DNA of 64,000 nt from Streptomyces sp. NBC_01549 (lineage in GTDB: Bacteria; Actinomycetota; Actinomycetes; Streptomycetales; Streptomycetaceae), in NCBI RefSeq assembly GCF_026339955.1, contig NZ_JAPEPW010000002.1:2170001-2234000 (forward strand), read 5' to 3'. The translations under genes and the position numbers were made by a program. How positions within the stretch are numbered: the first letter of the stretch is position 1; every line of letters begins with the position of its first letter. The notes under the pieces are model-generated. The model did no database searches, was not told the origin of the DNA, and saw only the letters and a program-made list of their open reading frames with translations. Shown here in pieces: positions 1 through 8,845 of this stretch.

Positions 1-870
1 TCCCCCGAGACCTATGTCGACCAGCTCAACAAGAACGGCGCGGCCGTCTTCATGGCCAACGGCTGGGGCGACACGATCTTCCCGCCCAACCAGTACGCCA
101 GGTTCTACGAGGAGCTGACCGGCCCCAAGCGGCTGGAGTTCCGCCCCGGCGACCACGCCACCGCCGAGGTGACCGGCCTGTTCGGACTCCCCAACGACGT
201 GTGGACGGACACCGGCCGCTGGTTCGACCACTACCTCAGGGGCGTCGACAACGGCATCGACCGTGAGCAGCCCGTCCAGCTCAAACCCCGCACCACCGGC
301 GCCTACGAGGGCTACCCCGACTGGAAGTCGGTCGGCGCGACCAGGAAGAAGATCGCCCTCGCGGGCACCACCACGATCCACACCAACGTCGACTCGGGCG
401 CGGACGGCGGGATCATCTTCCTCTCCAGCATCCTCGACCAGATCGCCCAGGTGCCCCCGATGGCGTCGATCCCGCTGCTGCCGCGCCGCTGGGCGGCCGT
501 CTGGCAGTCGGAGAAGTACCCGAGCGTCCAGCGAGTGCGTGGAACCACCACGCTGCACACCACGCTCACTCCGACCAAGGAGAGCGGCACCCTCGTCGCC
601 TACCTCTACGACGTGGGCCCGCTCGGCCTCGGCAAGCTGGTCAGCAACGCGCCGTACACCTTCCACGGGCAGACGCCCGGAGAGCCGTTCGGCGTCGACC
701 TGGAGCTGTACTCCACGGCCTACGACGTCCCGGCAGGGCATCGGCTCGCCCTGGTCGTCGACACGGTCGACCCGCTCTACATCGAGCACAACCCGTCCGG
801 CGCGCAGCTGACCTTCTCCTCACCGGCGAACGACCCGTCCTACGTGTCCGTTCCCCTGCGCGAGCAGTGA
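1..870 (+). CDS. CocE/NonD-type alpha/beta hydrolase, C-terminal part (5' end outside window)
   Basis: The reading frame is open from the first base, so the gene begins before the window; 289 residues are visible. They match the end of the CocE/NonD (S15-type X-Pro dipeptidyl-peptidase-like) serine hydrolases: the segment around NGWGDTIFP carries the Asp of the expected triad, and FRPGDHA, about 30 residues later, carries the likely catalytic His. The rest is a beta-rich jelly-roll domain typical of the family C-terminus. The nucleophile serine would lie upstream. The substrate (acyl ester, amide or peptide) cannot be told from this part. The gene converges on gluD. Confidence 0.8.
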   Translation, partial: SPETYVDQLNKNGAAVFMANGWGDTIFPPNQYARFYEELTGPKRLEFRPGDHATAEVTGLFGLPNDVWTDTGRWFDHYLRGVDNGIDREQPVQLKPRTTGAYEGYPDWKSVGATRKKIALAGTTTIHTNVDSGADGGIIFLSSILDQIAQVPPMASIPLLPRRWAAVWQSEKYPSVQRVRGTTTLHTTLTPTKESGTLVAYLYDVGPLGLGKLVSNAPYTFHGQTPGEPFGVDLELYSTAYDVPAGHRLALVVDTVDPLYIEHNPSGAQLTFSSPANDPSYVSVPLREQ

Positions 871-876
871 TCTCCG

Positions 877-961
877 GCTGCTGCCGGCCGGGGCTGTCCC
901 TGTGAGCTGCTGGTCCCCCTACGGTCTCGGGGCTGTGGGGGGACCCCCACCCGGCAGCAGC
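877..961. terminator. Nested hairpin between convergent genes
   Basis: An 11-bp inverted repeat (877-887 with 951-961, GCTGCTGCCGG) encloses an 8-bp one (912-919 with 938-945). It lies between the hydrolase stop and the end of gluD and overlaps the last gluD codons, so it could end both transcripts. There is no T-run. Confidence 0.4.
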
Positions 962-1809
962 GTCCCTGGTTCGGCCGGTGCCACATGCACGGCCTCGGTC
1001 TTGGGACTGCGCTGCTCCCGCCGGGACACCCACTGGGCGAACCAGGAGAGCAGCATGCACATCCCGATGTAGATCGGCGAGATCACCATCACCACGGGGA
1101 TGAACGGCAAATCGTAGTCGAGGTTGGAGGCGATCAGTTTCCCGGCGTGGAGGAACTCCTCGTAGGTGATGAGATAACCGAGCGAGGTGTCCTTCAGGGC
1201 CACCACGAGTTGGCTGATGATGGCGGGCAGCATGGCCCGCACGGCCTGCGGGACGAGGACGTACGTCATGACCTGGGTCTTGCGCATGCCGAGCGCGAAC
1301 GCGGCCTCCCGCTGACCGCGTTCGACCGAATTGACGCCGGAGCGGAAGACCTCGGCGAGCACCGAGCCGTTGTAGAGGGTCAGCCCCGCGACCAGCGCGG
1401 GCAGCGGCTGCACCTTCAGCGCCACGAAGATGAAGAAGATCATCACCAGTACGGGCATGGCGCGGAAGAACTCGACGACCAGCGCGGAGACCCAGCGCAC
1501 CGGACGGTGGTCGGACAGGCGCCCCGTCGCGAGCACGGTGCCCAGCGCCAGCGAGAGCACCGCGGCCATCGCGAAGGCCTTCAGCGTGTTGCCCAGTCCC
1601 CGTAGCAGCAGTTCCTGGATGCCCTTGTACTCGAACGGCATCCACTTCGTGTAGGTGAACTGATCGGTGTCGAAGAGGAGATAGAGGATCCAGCCGACCA
1701 GGGCGAGGATCAGGACGGTGGACACGGCCGCGTAGAGCCGGTGCCGTTGCCGGGTCCTGGGTCCGGGGACGTCGTACAGGGCGGTGGATTCGGGGGCGGT
1801 GGCGGTCAT
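919..1809 (-). CDS. gluD: Glutamate/polar amino-acid ABC transporter permease (GluD type)
   Basis: Integral membrane permease of a polar amino-acid importer, 296 residues. A first membrane segment lies near residues 25-50, and the HisM/GlnP-type core carries the cytoplasmic coupling loop (EAAFALGMRKTQ) that contacts the ATPase. A Pro-rich cytoplasmic tail follows. The ATG at 1809 overlaps the gluC stop in an ATGA arrangement, so translation is probably coupled. It is the last gene of a gluABCD operon. Streptomyces and corynebacterial GluABCD systems import glutamate, but the exact substrate is not readable here. Confidence 0.88.
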   Translation of the reverse strand: MTATAPESTALYDVPGPRTRQRHRLYAAVSTVLILALVGWILYLLFDTDQFTYTKWMPFEYKGIQELLLRGLGNTLKAFAMAAVLSLALGTVLATGRLSDHRPVRWVSALVVEFFRAMPVLVMIFFIFVALKVQPLPALVAGLTLYNGSVLAEVFRSGVNSVERGQREAAFALGMRKTQVMTYVLVPQAVRAMLPAIISQLVVALKDTSLGYLITYEEFLHAGKLIASNLDYDLPFIPVVMVISPIYIGMCMLLSWFAQWVSRREQRSPKTEAVHVAPAEPGTLLPGGGPPTAPRP

Positions 1810-2450
1810 CGGGCGACTCCCCAGCGCTGTTCGAGGTAGTTGAAGATCGCGCTGATGGTGAGGGTGATGATCAGATAGCCGACGGCGATCCAGACGAAGG
1901 TCCAGACGATGTTGTAGCCGAGCTCGCTCAGCGTCTTGTAGGTGCCGAGCAGTTCGCTGACGCTGAACGCCCCGGCGATCGCCGAGTTCTTGGCGAGGGC
2001 GATCAGCGTGGAGCCGATCGGCGGGATGACGGAGCGGAAGGCCTGCGGAAGGACCACCACGGACAGCGTCTGGCTGAAGGTCATGCCGAGGCTGCGGGCC
2101 GCCTCGCCCTGCCCCTTGGGCACGGTGTTGATGCCCGAGCGCAGCGCCTCGCAGATGAACGCGGAGGTGTAGCAGCCGAGCGCCAGGACCGCGAACACCT
2201 TGAAGGGCAGCACGAGTCCGAACCGGGGCAGCCCGAGCAGCACGGCGAAGAACAGCAGGGTGAGCGGGGTGTTGCGCAGCACGGTCACCCACACCGTGCC
2301 GAAGGCCCGCAGGGAGCCGACCGGCGCGACCCGGAACGACGCCATCAGGAAGCCGAGCACGAGGGCCAGCACGCTCGCGTAGACGGTGAGTTCGACCGTG
2401 CCGAGGAATCCCTCGGCGAAGGTGCGGAAGTTGTCGATCAGTACGTTCAC
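1806..2450 (-). CDS. gluC: Glutamate/polar amino-acid ABC transporter permease (GluC type)
   Basis: A 214-residue permease partner of GluD. It has five predicted membrane segments and the family coupling-loop sequence EAARSLGMTFSQT. The GTG at 2450 is chosen because the family N-terminus (VNVLIDNFRTFAEGFLGTVELT) begins there, 11 bases after the gluB stop. Upstream codons in this frame are only the shadow of gluB. The stop overlaps the gluD start. Confidence 0.88.
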   Translation of the reverse strand: MNVLIDNFRTFAEGFLGTVELTVYASVLALVLGFLMASFRVAPVGSLRAFGTVWVTVLRNTPLTLLFFAVLLGLPRFGLVLPFKVFAVLALGCYTSAFICEALRSGINTVPKGQGEAARSLGMTFSQTLSVVVLPQAFRSVIPPIGSTLIALAKNSAIAGAFSVSELLGTYKTLSELGYNIVWTFVWIAVGYLIITLTISAIFNYLEQRWGVAR

Positions 2451-2461
2451 ATCGGCCTCGC

Positions 2462-3379
2462 TCAGCTCGCCGGGTAGCGGTCGATGGCGGGCGGGGTGGG
2501 CGCAGGCACTCCGGAGAGCCCGAGCGTCGCCTCGTACGCCCTCTTCCAGTCGCCGTTCTTCTCGCGGGCCGCCAACGCGTCGTCGAGCGCGAACCGCAGC
2601 GCGTTGTCGTCTCGCGGCACGCCGATGCCGTACGGCTCCTTCGAGAACGGTTTGCCGACGACCTTGAGTTCGTCGGGCACCTTCGCCGCGTAGCCGATCA
2701 GGATCGCGTCGTCGGTGGTGACGGCGTCGACCTGGTAGGTGAGCAGGTTGTCGACGCAGACCGAGTAGGTGTCGTAGGCGACGAGCGTCGCCTTCGGGTA
2801 GTCGGTCTGGATGCGCTGGTACGGCGTCGAACCGGCCGCCGAGCAGACGCGTTTGCCGGCGAGGTCCTGGGGGCCGTGGATGTCGTTCTCGTCCTTGCGT
2901 ACGAGCAACGACTGACCGGCCATGTAGTAGGGGCCCGCGAAGCCGACGAGCTTCTTGCGGTTGTCGTTGATGGTGTAGGTGCCGACGTAGAAGTCGATCT
3001 GGCCGTTCTGCAGGGCGGTTTCGCGGTTGGCCGAGGCGATCGTCTTGAAGCGGATGGTGCTCGGGTCGAAGCCGAGCGAGGCCGACATCATCCTGGCGAT
3101 CTCGATGTCGAAGCCGGAGTAGGTGCCGCTCGCCGGGTCCTTCTCGCCCAGGTACGGCTGGTCCTCCTTGACGCCGATGTTGAGGTAGCCGCGCTTCCTG
3201 GCCCTCTGCCAGGTGGGCGAGGAGGGGAGCTCGAAGCCCTCTGCCACCTGGTAGTGGGGCAGTTTGCCGGCGGCGGGTCCCTTGGTGGGCGGGCTGCCCT
3301 CCTTGCCGCAGGCGGCCGTCAGCAGCGCGATGCACACGAGGACGGCCACGGCGAGGCGCGTACGTGTCGTACGGATCAT
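2462..3379 (-). CDS. gluB: Amino-acid ABC transporter substrate-binding lipoprotein (GluB type)
   Basis: A 305-residue periplasmic-binding-fold protein (SBP family 3). It has an Arg-rich N-region, a hydrophobic stretch and a lipobox (LTAAC, Cys24), so it should be anchored outside the membrane. The body shows family hallmarks: GYLNIGVKEDQPYLG, FDIEIARMM, and GQIDFYVGTYTIN, which forms part of the amino-acid pocket. ATG 3379 is preceded by GGGGGAG at good spacing. It delivers substrate to GluC/GluD. Confidence 0.9.
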   Translation of the reverse strand: MIRTTRTRLAVAVLVCIALLTAACGKEGSPPTKGPAAGKLPHYQVAEGFELPSSPTWQRARKRGYLNIGVKEDQPYLGEKDPASGTYSGFDIEIARMMSASLGFDPSTIRFKTIASANRETALQNGQIDFYVGTYTINDNRKKLVGFAGPYYMAGQSLLVRKDENDIHGPQDLAGKRVCSAAGSTPYQRIQTDYPKATLVAYDTYSVCVDNLLTYQVDAVTTDDAILIGYAAKVPDELKVVGKPFSKEPYGIGVPRDDNALRFALDDALAAREKNGDWKRAYEATLGLSGVPAPTPPAIDRYPAS

Positions 3380-3395
3380 GGTCGTACTCCCCCGC

Positions 3396-4139
3396 CTAGT
3401 GCTTGAGGATCTTGGAGAGGAAGTCCTTGGCGCGGTCGCTGCGCGGATTGGTGAAGAACTCCTCGGGGGCGCGGTCCTCGACGACACGGCCGTCCGCCAT
3501 GAAGACGACGCGGTTGGCGGCGGAGCGCGCGAAGCCCATCTCGTGGGTGACGACGACCATGGTCATGCCGTCGCGCGCGAGCTGCTGCATGACTTCGAGG
3601 ACCTCGTTGATCATCTCGGGGTCGAGTGCCGAGGTCGGCTCGTCGAACAGCAGGGCCTTGGGGTCCATGGCGAGGGCGCGGGCGATGGCCACACGCTGCT
3701 GCTGGCCGCCGGAGAGCTGCGCCGGGTACTTCGGGGCCTGGGAGGCGAGGCCCACGCGGTCCAGGAGTTCGAGGGAGCGCCGGTCGGCCTCGTCCTTCTT
3801 GCGGCCGCGGACCTTGATCTGGGCCAGCGAGACGTTCTGCAGGACCGTCTTGTGGGCGAAGAGGTTGAAGGACTGGAAGACCATCCCGACCTCGGCACGG
3901 AGCCTGGCGAGTGCCTTGCCCTCGTCCGGCAGCGGCTGCCCGTCGAGCCTGATGGCTCCGGACTCGATGGTCTCCAGCCGGTTGATCGCCCTGCACAGGG
4001 TTGACTTGCCCGACCCCGAGGGGCCGATGACCACGACCACCTCCCCCTTGCCGACGGTGAGGTTGATGTCCCGGAGGACATGGAGCTCGCCGAAGTGCTT
4101 GTTCACGTCCTGGAGTTCGATCAAAGGATCGACAGCCAT
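3396..4139 (-). CDS. gluA: Amino-acid ABC transporter ATP-binding protein (GluA type)
   Basis: A 247-residue ATPase with Walker A GPSGSGKST, Q-loop (FQSFNLF), signature LSGGQQQR, Walker B LLFDEP and switch His (THEMG). It is closest to the GlnQ/GluA class. First gene of gluABCD; gluB follows after 16 bases. ATG 4139 is chosen over GTG 4151 because a GGTGGGG purine stretch lies just upstream; the alternative adds only MGPG. Confidence 0.92.
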   Translation of the reverse strand: MAVDPLIELQDVNKHFGELHVLRDINLTVGKGEVVVVIGPSGSGKSTLCRAINRLETIESGAIRLDGQPLPDEGKALARLRAEVGMVFQSFNLFAHKTVLQNVSLAQIKVRGRKKDEADRRSLELLDRVGLASQAPKYPAQLSGGQQQRVAIARALAMDPKALLFDEPTSALDPEMINEVLEVMQQLARDGMTMVVVTHEMGFARSAANRVVFMADGRVVEDRAPEEFFTNPRSDRAKDFLSKILKH

Positions 4140-4278
4140 GCCCGGCCCCACCCACTCTCAGCTGTGTCGCAGAAGCCGCAAACTATCCGGGTAAGGAGTA
4201 GCCAAATACACGACACGCACTTTTCGGGCATTAGCCGTATTTATGAAGTTTATGGTTTATGGCGTCACGGTCGGTGGG
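4140..4278 (-). promoter_or_regulatory. Promoter region of gluABCD
   Basis: A 139-base gap between the downstream end of the DUF6278-like gene and gluA. The stretch about 4196-4262 is clearly AT-richer than its surroundings (several TTTAT/AAATA words), as expected for a promoter. I cannot assign -35/-10 boxes with confidence. Confidence 0.4.
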
Positions 4279-4719
4279 TTATCCCTCCGCCACCTCCGCG
4301 TACAGCTGCGAGAGTTCGGGGGCGCCGCTGGACGCCCAGGTGTGGCCGGAGGCGACGACATCGATCTCCCGGCCGGAGGCCAGCCGCACCGCCGGGTGGC
4401 CGTTGGGCCAGATCTCCCAGCGGGCGCCGGTGACCGTGCGCACGATGACCGAACCCAGATAGAGCCCCGCGTCGTTGCCGAGCCACGGCAGGCTCTCCTC
4501 GTCGTCGCGCCAACGCGGCAGCAACTGGTCCAGCGCCTCCAACGAGGCCACGGAGTCGTCGAGTTCGACACCCGCCTGATACGCCTGCGAGCGCAGCAGC
4601 TCGCATTCGGAGAGGAGTTCGGCGACGCCCTCGAAGTCATGATCACCGTCGGAGAACACCGCGACGCCGAAGGCGGGACCGTGCTTCTTGCGCCAGGTGC
4701 CCAGGAAAGGGATGTTCAT
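4279..4719 (-). CDS. DUF6278-like conserved protein
   Basis: A 146-residue soluble acidic protein with no signal peptide or membrane segment. It begins MNIPFLGTWRKKHGPAFGVAVF, and the central stretch LPRWRDDEESLPWLGNDAGLYLG looks like the conserved streptomycete family I know as DUF6278. The function is unknown. It lies 57 bases downstream of the exonuclease III gene on the same strand and may share its transcript. The family name is from memory. Confidence 0.65.
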   Translation of the reverse strand: MNIPFLGTWRKKHGPAFGVAVFSDGDHDFEGVAELLSECELLRSQAYQAGVELDDSVASLEALDQLLPRWRDDEESLPWLGNDAGLYLGSVIVRTVTGARWEIWPNGHPAVRLASGREIDVVASGHTWASSGAPELSQLYAEVAEG

Positions 4720-4776
4720 ACGCCCAGCGTGACATTCGCACTCCAGGTCGCACCACAGGCGCGCCCCGGCGGGCCC

Positions 4777-5556
4777 TCACACGTCGAGGTCCACCACGAC
4801 GGGCGCGTGGTCCGACGCCCCCTTGCCCTTGCGCTCCTCGCGGTCCACATAGGCGTCGGTGACCGCCTTGGCGAACGGCTCGTTGCCGTAGACCAGGTCG
4901 ATGCGCATACCGCGGTTCTTGGGGAAGCCGAGCTGACGGTAGTCCCAGTACGTGAACGGGTGGTCGTACTTGAGGGGCCGCGGAACCACGTCCGACAGGC
5001 CCGACTCACGCAGCGAGGCGAGGGCGGCGCGCTCGGCCGGGGTGACGTGGGTGGCCCCCTCGAAGAGGGAGATGTCCCAGACGTCGTCGTCCGTCGGCGC
5101 CACGTTGTAGTCACCCAGCACGGCGAAGGGCCGGCTGCCCGCCGCGTCGCCCGCGACCGCGGCCTTGAGGGCCTCGAACCACTGGATCTTGTAGGCGTAG
5201 TGGGGGTGGTCCACCTCGCGTCCGTTCGGCACGTACACCGACCAGACGCGGACCGGGCCGCAGGTGGCGGAGACCGCCCGGGGCTCCTCGACGCCCTCGT
5301 AACCGGGGCCGCCGGGCAGCCCCTTGACCACGTCCTCGAGGCCGACGCGGGAGATCACCGCCACGCCGTTCCACCGCCCGGTCGCGTGGACCGCCGTCTC
5401 GTAGCCCAGCTCACGCAGCTCGTCGACGGGGAACTGCTCGGCGGCGACCTTGGCCTCCTGGAGGCACAGCACATCCGTGCCGCTGCTCTCCAGCCAGGCC
5501 AGCAGCCTCGGGAGGCGAGCGGTGATCGAGTTCACGTTCCAGGTCGCGATGCGCAT
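4777..5556 (-). CDS. xth: Exodeoxyribonuclease III
   Basis: A 259-residue member of the endonuclease/exonuclease/phosphatase fold, acting on AP sites and 3' ends in base-excision repair. Family motifs are all present: TWNVNSI at the N-terminus, metal ligand Glu34 in CLQEAKV, the Tyr/Asn region GDYNVAPTDDDVWD, and the terminal SDHAPVVVDL with the catalytic His. Length is normal for bacterial XthA. The start is the first ATG and gives the canonical MRIATWNVNS. Confidence 0.93.
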   Translation of the reverse strand: MRIATWNVNSITARLPRLLAWLESSGTDVLCLQEAKVAAEQFPVDELRELGYETAVHATGRWNGVAVISRVGLEDVVKGLPGGPGYEGVEEPRAVSATCGPVRVWSVYVPNGREVDHPHYAYKIQWFEALKAAVAGDAAGSRPFAVLGDYNVAPTDDDVWDISLFEGATHVTPAERAALASLRESGLSDVVPRPLKYDHPFTYWDYRQLGFPKNRGMRIDLVYGNEPFAKAVTDAYVDREERKGKGASDHAPVVVDLDV

Positions 5557-5626
5557 GCCTCACAACCTACCGGGCGGGTACGACAACGGGTCGCCGTGCC
5601 CGCCCGGTGCCCCCATCCGCGGATGC

Positions 5627-6262
5627 TCAGAGCTCCGCCGACGCCCCCGGTGCGAGCCGCAGGTGCTCGGAGCCGCCCAGGGAGCCGATCTGGTGGTCGT
5701 AGATCGGGCGCGCGAGGTCCGTCAGGAGCGCGTCGTGAATGTCGTAGGCGCGCTGCGGCTTCACCTCGCGGACGTAGTCGATGACCTCGGCGATCTTGTT
5801 CCACGGCGCCATGACCGGGAGCATCAGCGTCTCGACCGGCTGCTCGGGGACGGTGAGGGCGTCGCCCGGGTGGAAGACGCGGCCGCCGTCGATGAGATAG
5901 CCGACGTTCGTGATGCGCGGGATGTCCGGGTGGATCACGGCATGCAGTTCGCCGTGCACCTGGACGTCGAAGCCCGCGGCGGTGAACGTGTCACCGTGGC
6001 CGACGGTGTGCACCCGGCCCGGGAAGGCCGCGGAGATCTTCTCCGCGACCGACTTCAGGGTCCAGATCTCGGCGCCCGGGTTGGACTCCAGCCCTGCCCG
6101 CAGCCGGTCCTCGTTGAAGTGGTCGAGGTGCTCGTGCGTGACCAGGATCGCGTCCGCGCCGACGGCCGCGTCCTCCTCGGTGAAGGTCCCCGGGTCGATG
6201 ACGAGCGCGCGCCCGTCCTTCTCGAGGCGGATGCAGGCATGCGACTTCTTCGTGAGCTTCAT
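5627..6262 (-). CDS. MBL-fold metal-dependent hydrolase
   Basis: A 211-residue metallo-beta-lactamase-fold protein of the UlaG/YycJ-like branch. It starts MKLTKKSHACIRLE and carries the metal motif THEHLDHFNED and later metal ligands (GELHAVIHPD, FHPGDAL). These proteins hydrolyse phosphodiesters, lactones or other esters; the substrate is not predictable. ATG 6262 is used because the fold begins there. It lies 70 bases upstream of xth on the same strand. Confidence 0.85.
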   Translation of the reverse strand: MKLTKKSHACIRLEKDGRALVIDPGTFTEEDAAVGADAILVTHEHLDHFNEDRLRAGLESNPGAEIWTLKSVAEKISAAFPGRVHTVGHGDTFTAAGFDVQVHGELHAVIHPDIPRITNVGYLIDGGRVFHPGDALTVPEQPVETLMLPVMAPWNKIAEVIDYVREVKPQRAYDIHDALLTDLARPIYDHQIGSLGGSEHLRLAPGASAEL

Positions 6263-6332
6263 GGGTCCATCCTCCCCCTCCCGGTGCCACCGAGGGCCGC
6301 TGAGACAGGTGCTCCCGGTACCAGGCTCAAGA

Positions 6333-7628
6333 TCACTCCTGGGGGGTGGTCTCCTCCCGGATGACCTGCTGCGCCACCTTGAAGGCGCTGTTGGCGGCCG
6401 GGACACCGCAGTAGACGGCCGCCTGGAGGAGCACCTCCTTGATCTCGTCCGGGGTGAGGCCGTTACGGAGGGCGGCGCGGGTGTGGAAGGCGAGCTCGTC
6501 GAGATGGCCGCCCGCGACCAGCGCGGTGAGCGTGACACAGCTGCGCGCACGCCGGTCGAGGCCGGGCCGGTCCCAGATCTCGCCCCACGCGTAGCGCGTG
6601 ATGAACTCCTGGAAGTCCCCGGAGAACGCGTCCGCCGAGGCCAGCGCCCGATCCACATGCGCGTCGCCCAGCACCTCGCGGCGCACCTTGATCCCGGCGT
6701 CGTAGGGGTCCGGCCTGCCCAGGGCCTCGGGCTGTACGACGGCCGGGGCGATCTCGGCGACAGGCGCGACCGGCGGCGGCGCCGTGAGCACCGGCTTGAC
6801 TGGGGCGGCGAGGATGGCCATCTGGCCTGTGGTCGAGTCGTAGGCGGGCTGCCAGGCGGTGGAGAAGTGCCGTACCAGCAGGTCGGTGACCGCCGCGGGC
6901 TGCTCCACGGGGACCAGGTGCGAGGCGCCGGGTACGACGGCGAGGCGGGCGTCCGGTATCCCCGCGACCAGCGTGCGGGCCTCGGCGGGCCCGGTGACCT
7001 GGTCGTCGGAGCCGACGAGGACGAGACTGGGCACGCCGATGCGGCCCAGTTCGGCGCGTACGTCGAAGGCGGCGAGCGCCTCGCAGGCGGCGATGTAGCA
7101 GCCGGGGTCGGTGGTGCGCACCATCTGCACGGCCCACTCGGTGATCGCGGGCTGCGCGGCGGCGAAGCCGCTCGTGAACCAGCGCTCGGGCGAGGATCGC
7201 GCGATCGGGTCCAGCCCGTTGCTGCGCACGATCACTCCACGCTGCCGGAACTCGTCGGCCGAACCGAAGCGGGGCGAGGCGGCGATCACGGCGAGCGAGG
7301 CGATCCGCTCCGGATGGCGCAGGGCCAGTTCGATGCCGATGGCGCCGCTGAACGCGCAGCCGGCGTAACCGAAGCGCTGCACGCCGAGCGCGTCGAGGGT
7401 GGCGAGCAGCCGACCCGCGAGTTCGGTGATGGAACCCGTCGGGTAGGCGGGGGCGCCGCCGTGGCCCGGCAGGTCGAACCGGAAGATCCGCCAGTTCTTG
7501 GACAGCTCGGGTATCTGCCGGTCCCACATGTGCCATGTAGCACCGAGGGAGCATCCCATGACCAGGACCGGAGCCTGTTCTGGCCCGTCAAAGCGGTATT
7601 GCAGGGTTTCGACGTTCTTCTCACTCAC
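6333..7628 (-). CDS. pcaL: Fused 3-oxoadipate enol-lactonase / 4-carboxymuconolactone decarboxylase (PcaL/PcaDC type)
   Basis: A 431-residue fusion. Residues 1-270 form an alpha/beta hydrolase of the PcaD type. After a Pro/Ala/Val-rich linker, residues about 320-425 form a carboxymuconolactone decarboxylase domain with RRARSCVTLTALVAGGHLDELAFH. The family role is the end of the protocatechuate beta-ketoadipate pathway. Oddly, the nucleophile elbow reads GCAFSG, so alignment puts Ala92 where PcaD has Ser. GTG 7628 is preceded by GGGAG nine bases upstream; an in-frame ATG lies at 7646. No other pca genes are adjacent. The integrase gene ends at 7655, so its promoter must be inside that gene. 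Confidence 0.8.
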   Translation of the reverse strand: MSEKNVETLQYRFDGPEQAPVLVMGCSLGATWHMWDRQIPELSKNWRIFRFDLPGHGGAPAYPTGSITELAGRLLATLDALGVQRFGYAGCAFSGAIGIELALRHPERIASLAVIAASPRFGSADEFRQRGVIVRSNGLDPIARSSPERWFTSGFAAAQPAITEWAVQMVRTTDPGCYIAACEALAAFDVRAELGRIGVPSLVLVGSDDQVTGPAEARTLVAGIPDARLAVVPGASHLVPVEQPAAVTDLLVRHFSTAWQPAYDSTTGQMAILAAPVKPVLTAPPPVAPVAEIAPAVVQPEALGRPDPYDAGIKVRREVLGDAHVDRALASADAFSGDFQEFITRYAWGEIWDRPGLDRRARSCVTLTALVAGGHLDELAFHTRAALRNGLTPDEIKEVLLQAAVYCGVPAANSAFKVAQQVIREETTPQE

Positions 7629-7654
7629 CCGCTTACGCTCCCACATCTCACACC

Positions 7655-8845
7655 CTATGCAGGAGCGGGGGTGGAGACACTCGCCAGACCTCCCCAGGTA
7701 TCCGCCGCCGGACGAAGATCCTCCACATCCGGCTTCACATACCAGCGCTTCGTGGTCTTGACGTTGGTGTGCCCGGCCCACCGGGCCAGCAGGTGATCCG
7801 GCACCCCGTTGTTCGCGAGGTACGTGAAACAGCTCGCGCGAGCGTCGTACAACCGCACCCGCCGCAGCCCGTGCTCGTCCATGACCTTGTACGCCCGCTC
7901 ACGCAGCTGCCGCCCGTTGAGCGCCCTGCCGAGTTCGTCCACGAGTACGTACCCGCTGTCCTCGTACCTCTCCCCCGCCGTCAGCGTCTCGGCCACCTGC
8001 ATGGCCCTGAAACACGTCAGCGCCTCCCCGACCAGATCGGGCAGGGGAAGCTGCCGCTCAGCGGCCAGAGACTTCGTGTCCTTCTCCACCACGGTCTTGT
8101 TCCCCATCAGCGTCCGCGTGTTGGCAACGGCCAGGGTTCCCTTGCCCAGGTCGACGTCGGCCCAGCGCATGCCGCAGATCTCCGCCGGCCGCAGGCCCAT
8201 CAGGGAGAGAAGGAAAGGGGCGTAGAGGCGGTCGTCCTTCACCGCGCGCACGAAGGCATGAACCTCCTCGACGTTCCAGGGCTGCACCACTGCCTTGGCC
8301 CTGCGCTCGGCCTTGCGTACGTTCCGAGGGATCGTGACCTCCTGGGCAACGTTCACGGCGACCAGGCGCCGGGCCACCGCCCGGTTCAGTGCCTCCTTCA
8401 GCCGCGCCAGGGACATCTCCACCGAGGTCACCCCCAGGCCCACCCCCGTCTTGGCACCACGGCCCTCCCGAAGCGCCCACCTCATCCACGCCTCGACGTG
8501 GTCCTCGGTCAGTTCCTGTAGCCGGATGTGCCCAAGCTTCCCCCGGACACGACCCACGGTCATCGTGTAGCTGTAGACGGTGCTCTCCTCCAGGTCATCC
8601 GCCTTCTTCGCGAGCCACTGATCGATCCATTCGTTCACCGTGATCTTGTTGGGCTCGACGAACGTCCCCTCGTAGCGATGGTTCGTGATGCGGGCGTACT
8701 CGACCTTCGCTTCCCTCAGCGTGCCGAAGGTACGGGTCAACTGCTTGCGCTTCCCGGTAGCGGGATCGCTCCCTACATCGACCACAAACCGATACCGGGC
8801 CTGCCCCTTCGTATTCGGGGGGAGCTTCTTGATCGAAACGGACAG
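7655..8845 (-). CDS. Tyrosine site-specific integrase with non-standard start codon
   Basis: About 397 residues. The N-terminal arm domain (SVSIKKLPPNTKGQARYRF) is followed by a SAM-like core-binding domain (VNEWIDQWLAKK) and a catalytic domain with GLRPAEICGMRW (Arg I), RLYDARASCFTYL (Arg II), WAGHTN and the nucleophile Tyr in KTTKRWY. The arm domain reaches back to CTG at 8845 or ATT at 8848, just after an in-frame TGA at 8852-8854. The first ordinary start (GTG 8785) would cut the arm domain. AAGGAG lies 8-11 bases upstream of ATT/CTG. It is probably the integrase of an integrated element; no Xis or Rep gene is seen. Confidence 0.82.
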   Translation of the reverse strand: MSVSIKKLPPNTKGQARYRFVVDVGSDPATGKRKQLTRTFGTLREAKVEYARITNHRYEGTFVEPNKITVNEWIDQWLAKKADDLEESTVYSYTMTVGRVRGKLGHIRLQELTEDHVEAWMRWALREGRGAKTGVGLGVTSVEMSLARLKEALNRAVARRLVAVNVAQEVTIPRNVRKAERRAKAVVQPWNVEEVHAFVRAVKDDRLYAPFLLSLMGLRPAEICGMRWADVDLGKGTLAVANTRTLMGNKTVVEKDTKSLAAERQLPLPDLVGEALTCFRAMQVAETLTAGERYEDSGYVLVDELGRALNGRQLRERAYKVMDEHGLRRVRLYDARASCFTYLANNGVPDHLLARWAGHTNVKTTKRWYVKPDVEDLRPAADTWGGLASVSTPAPA

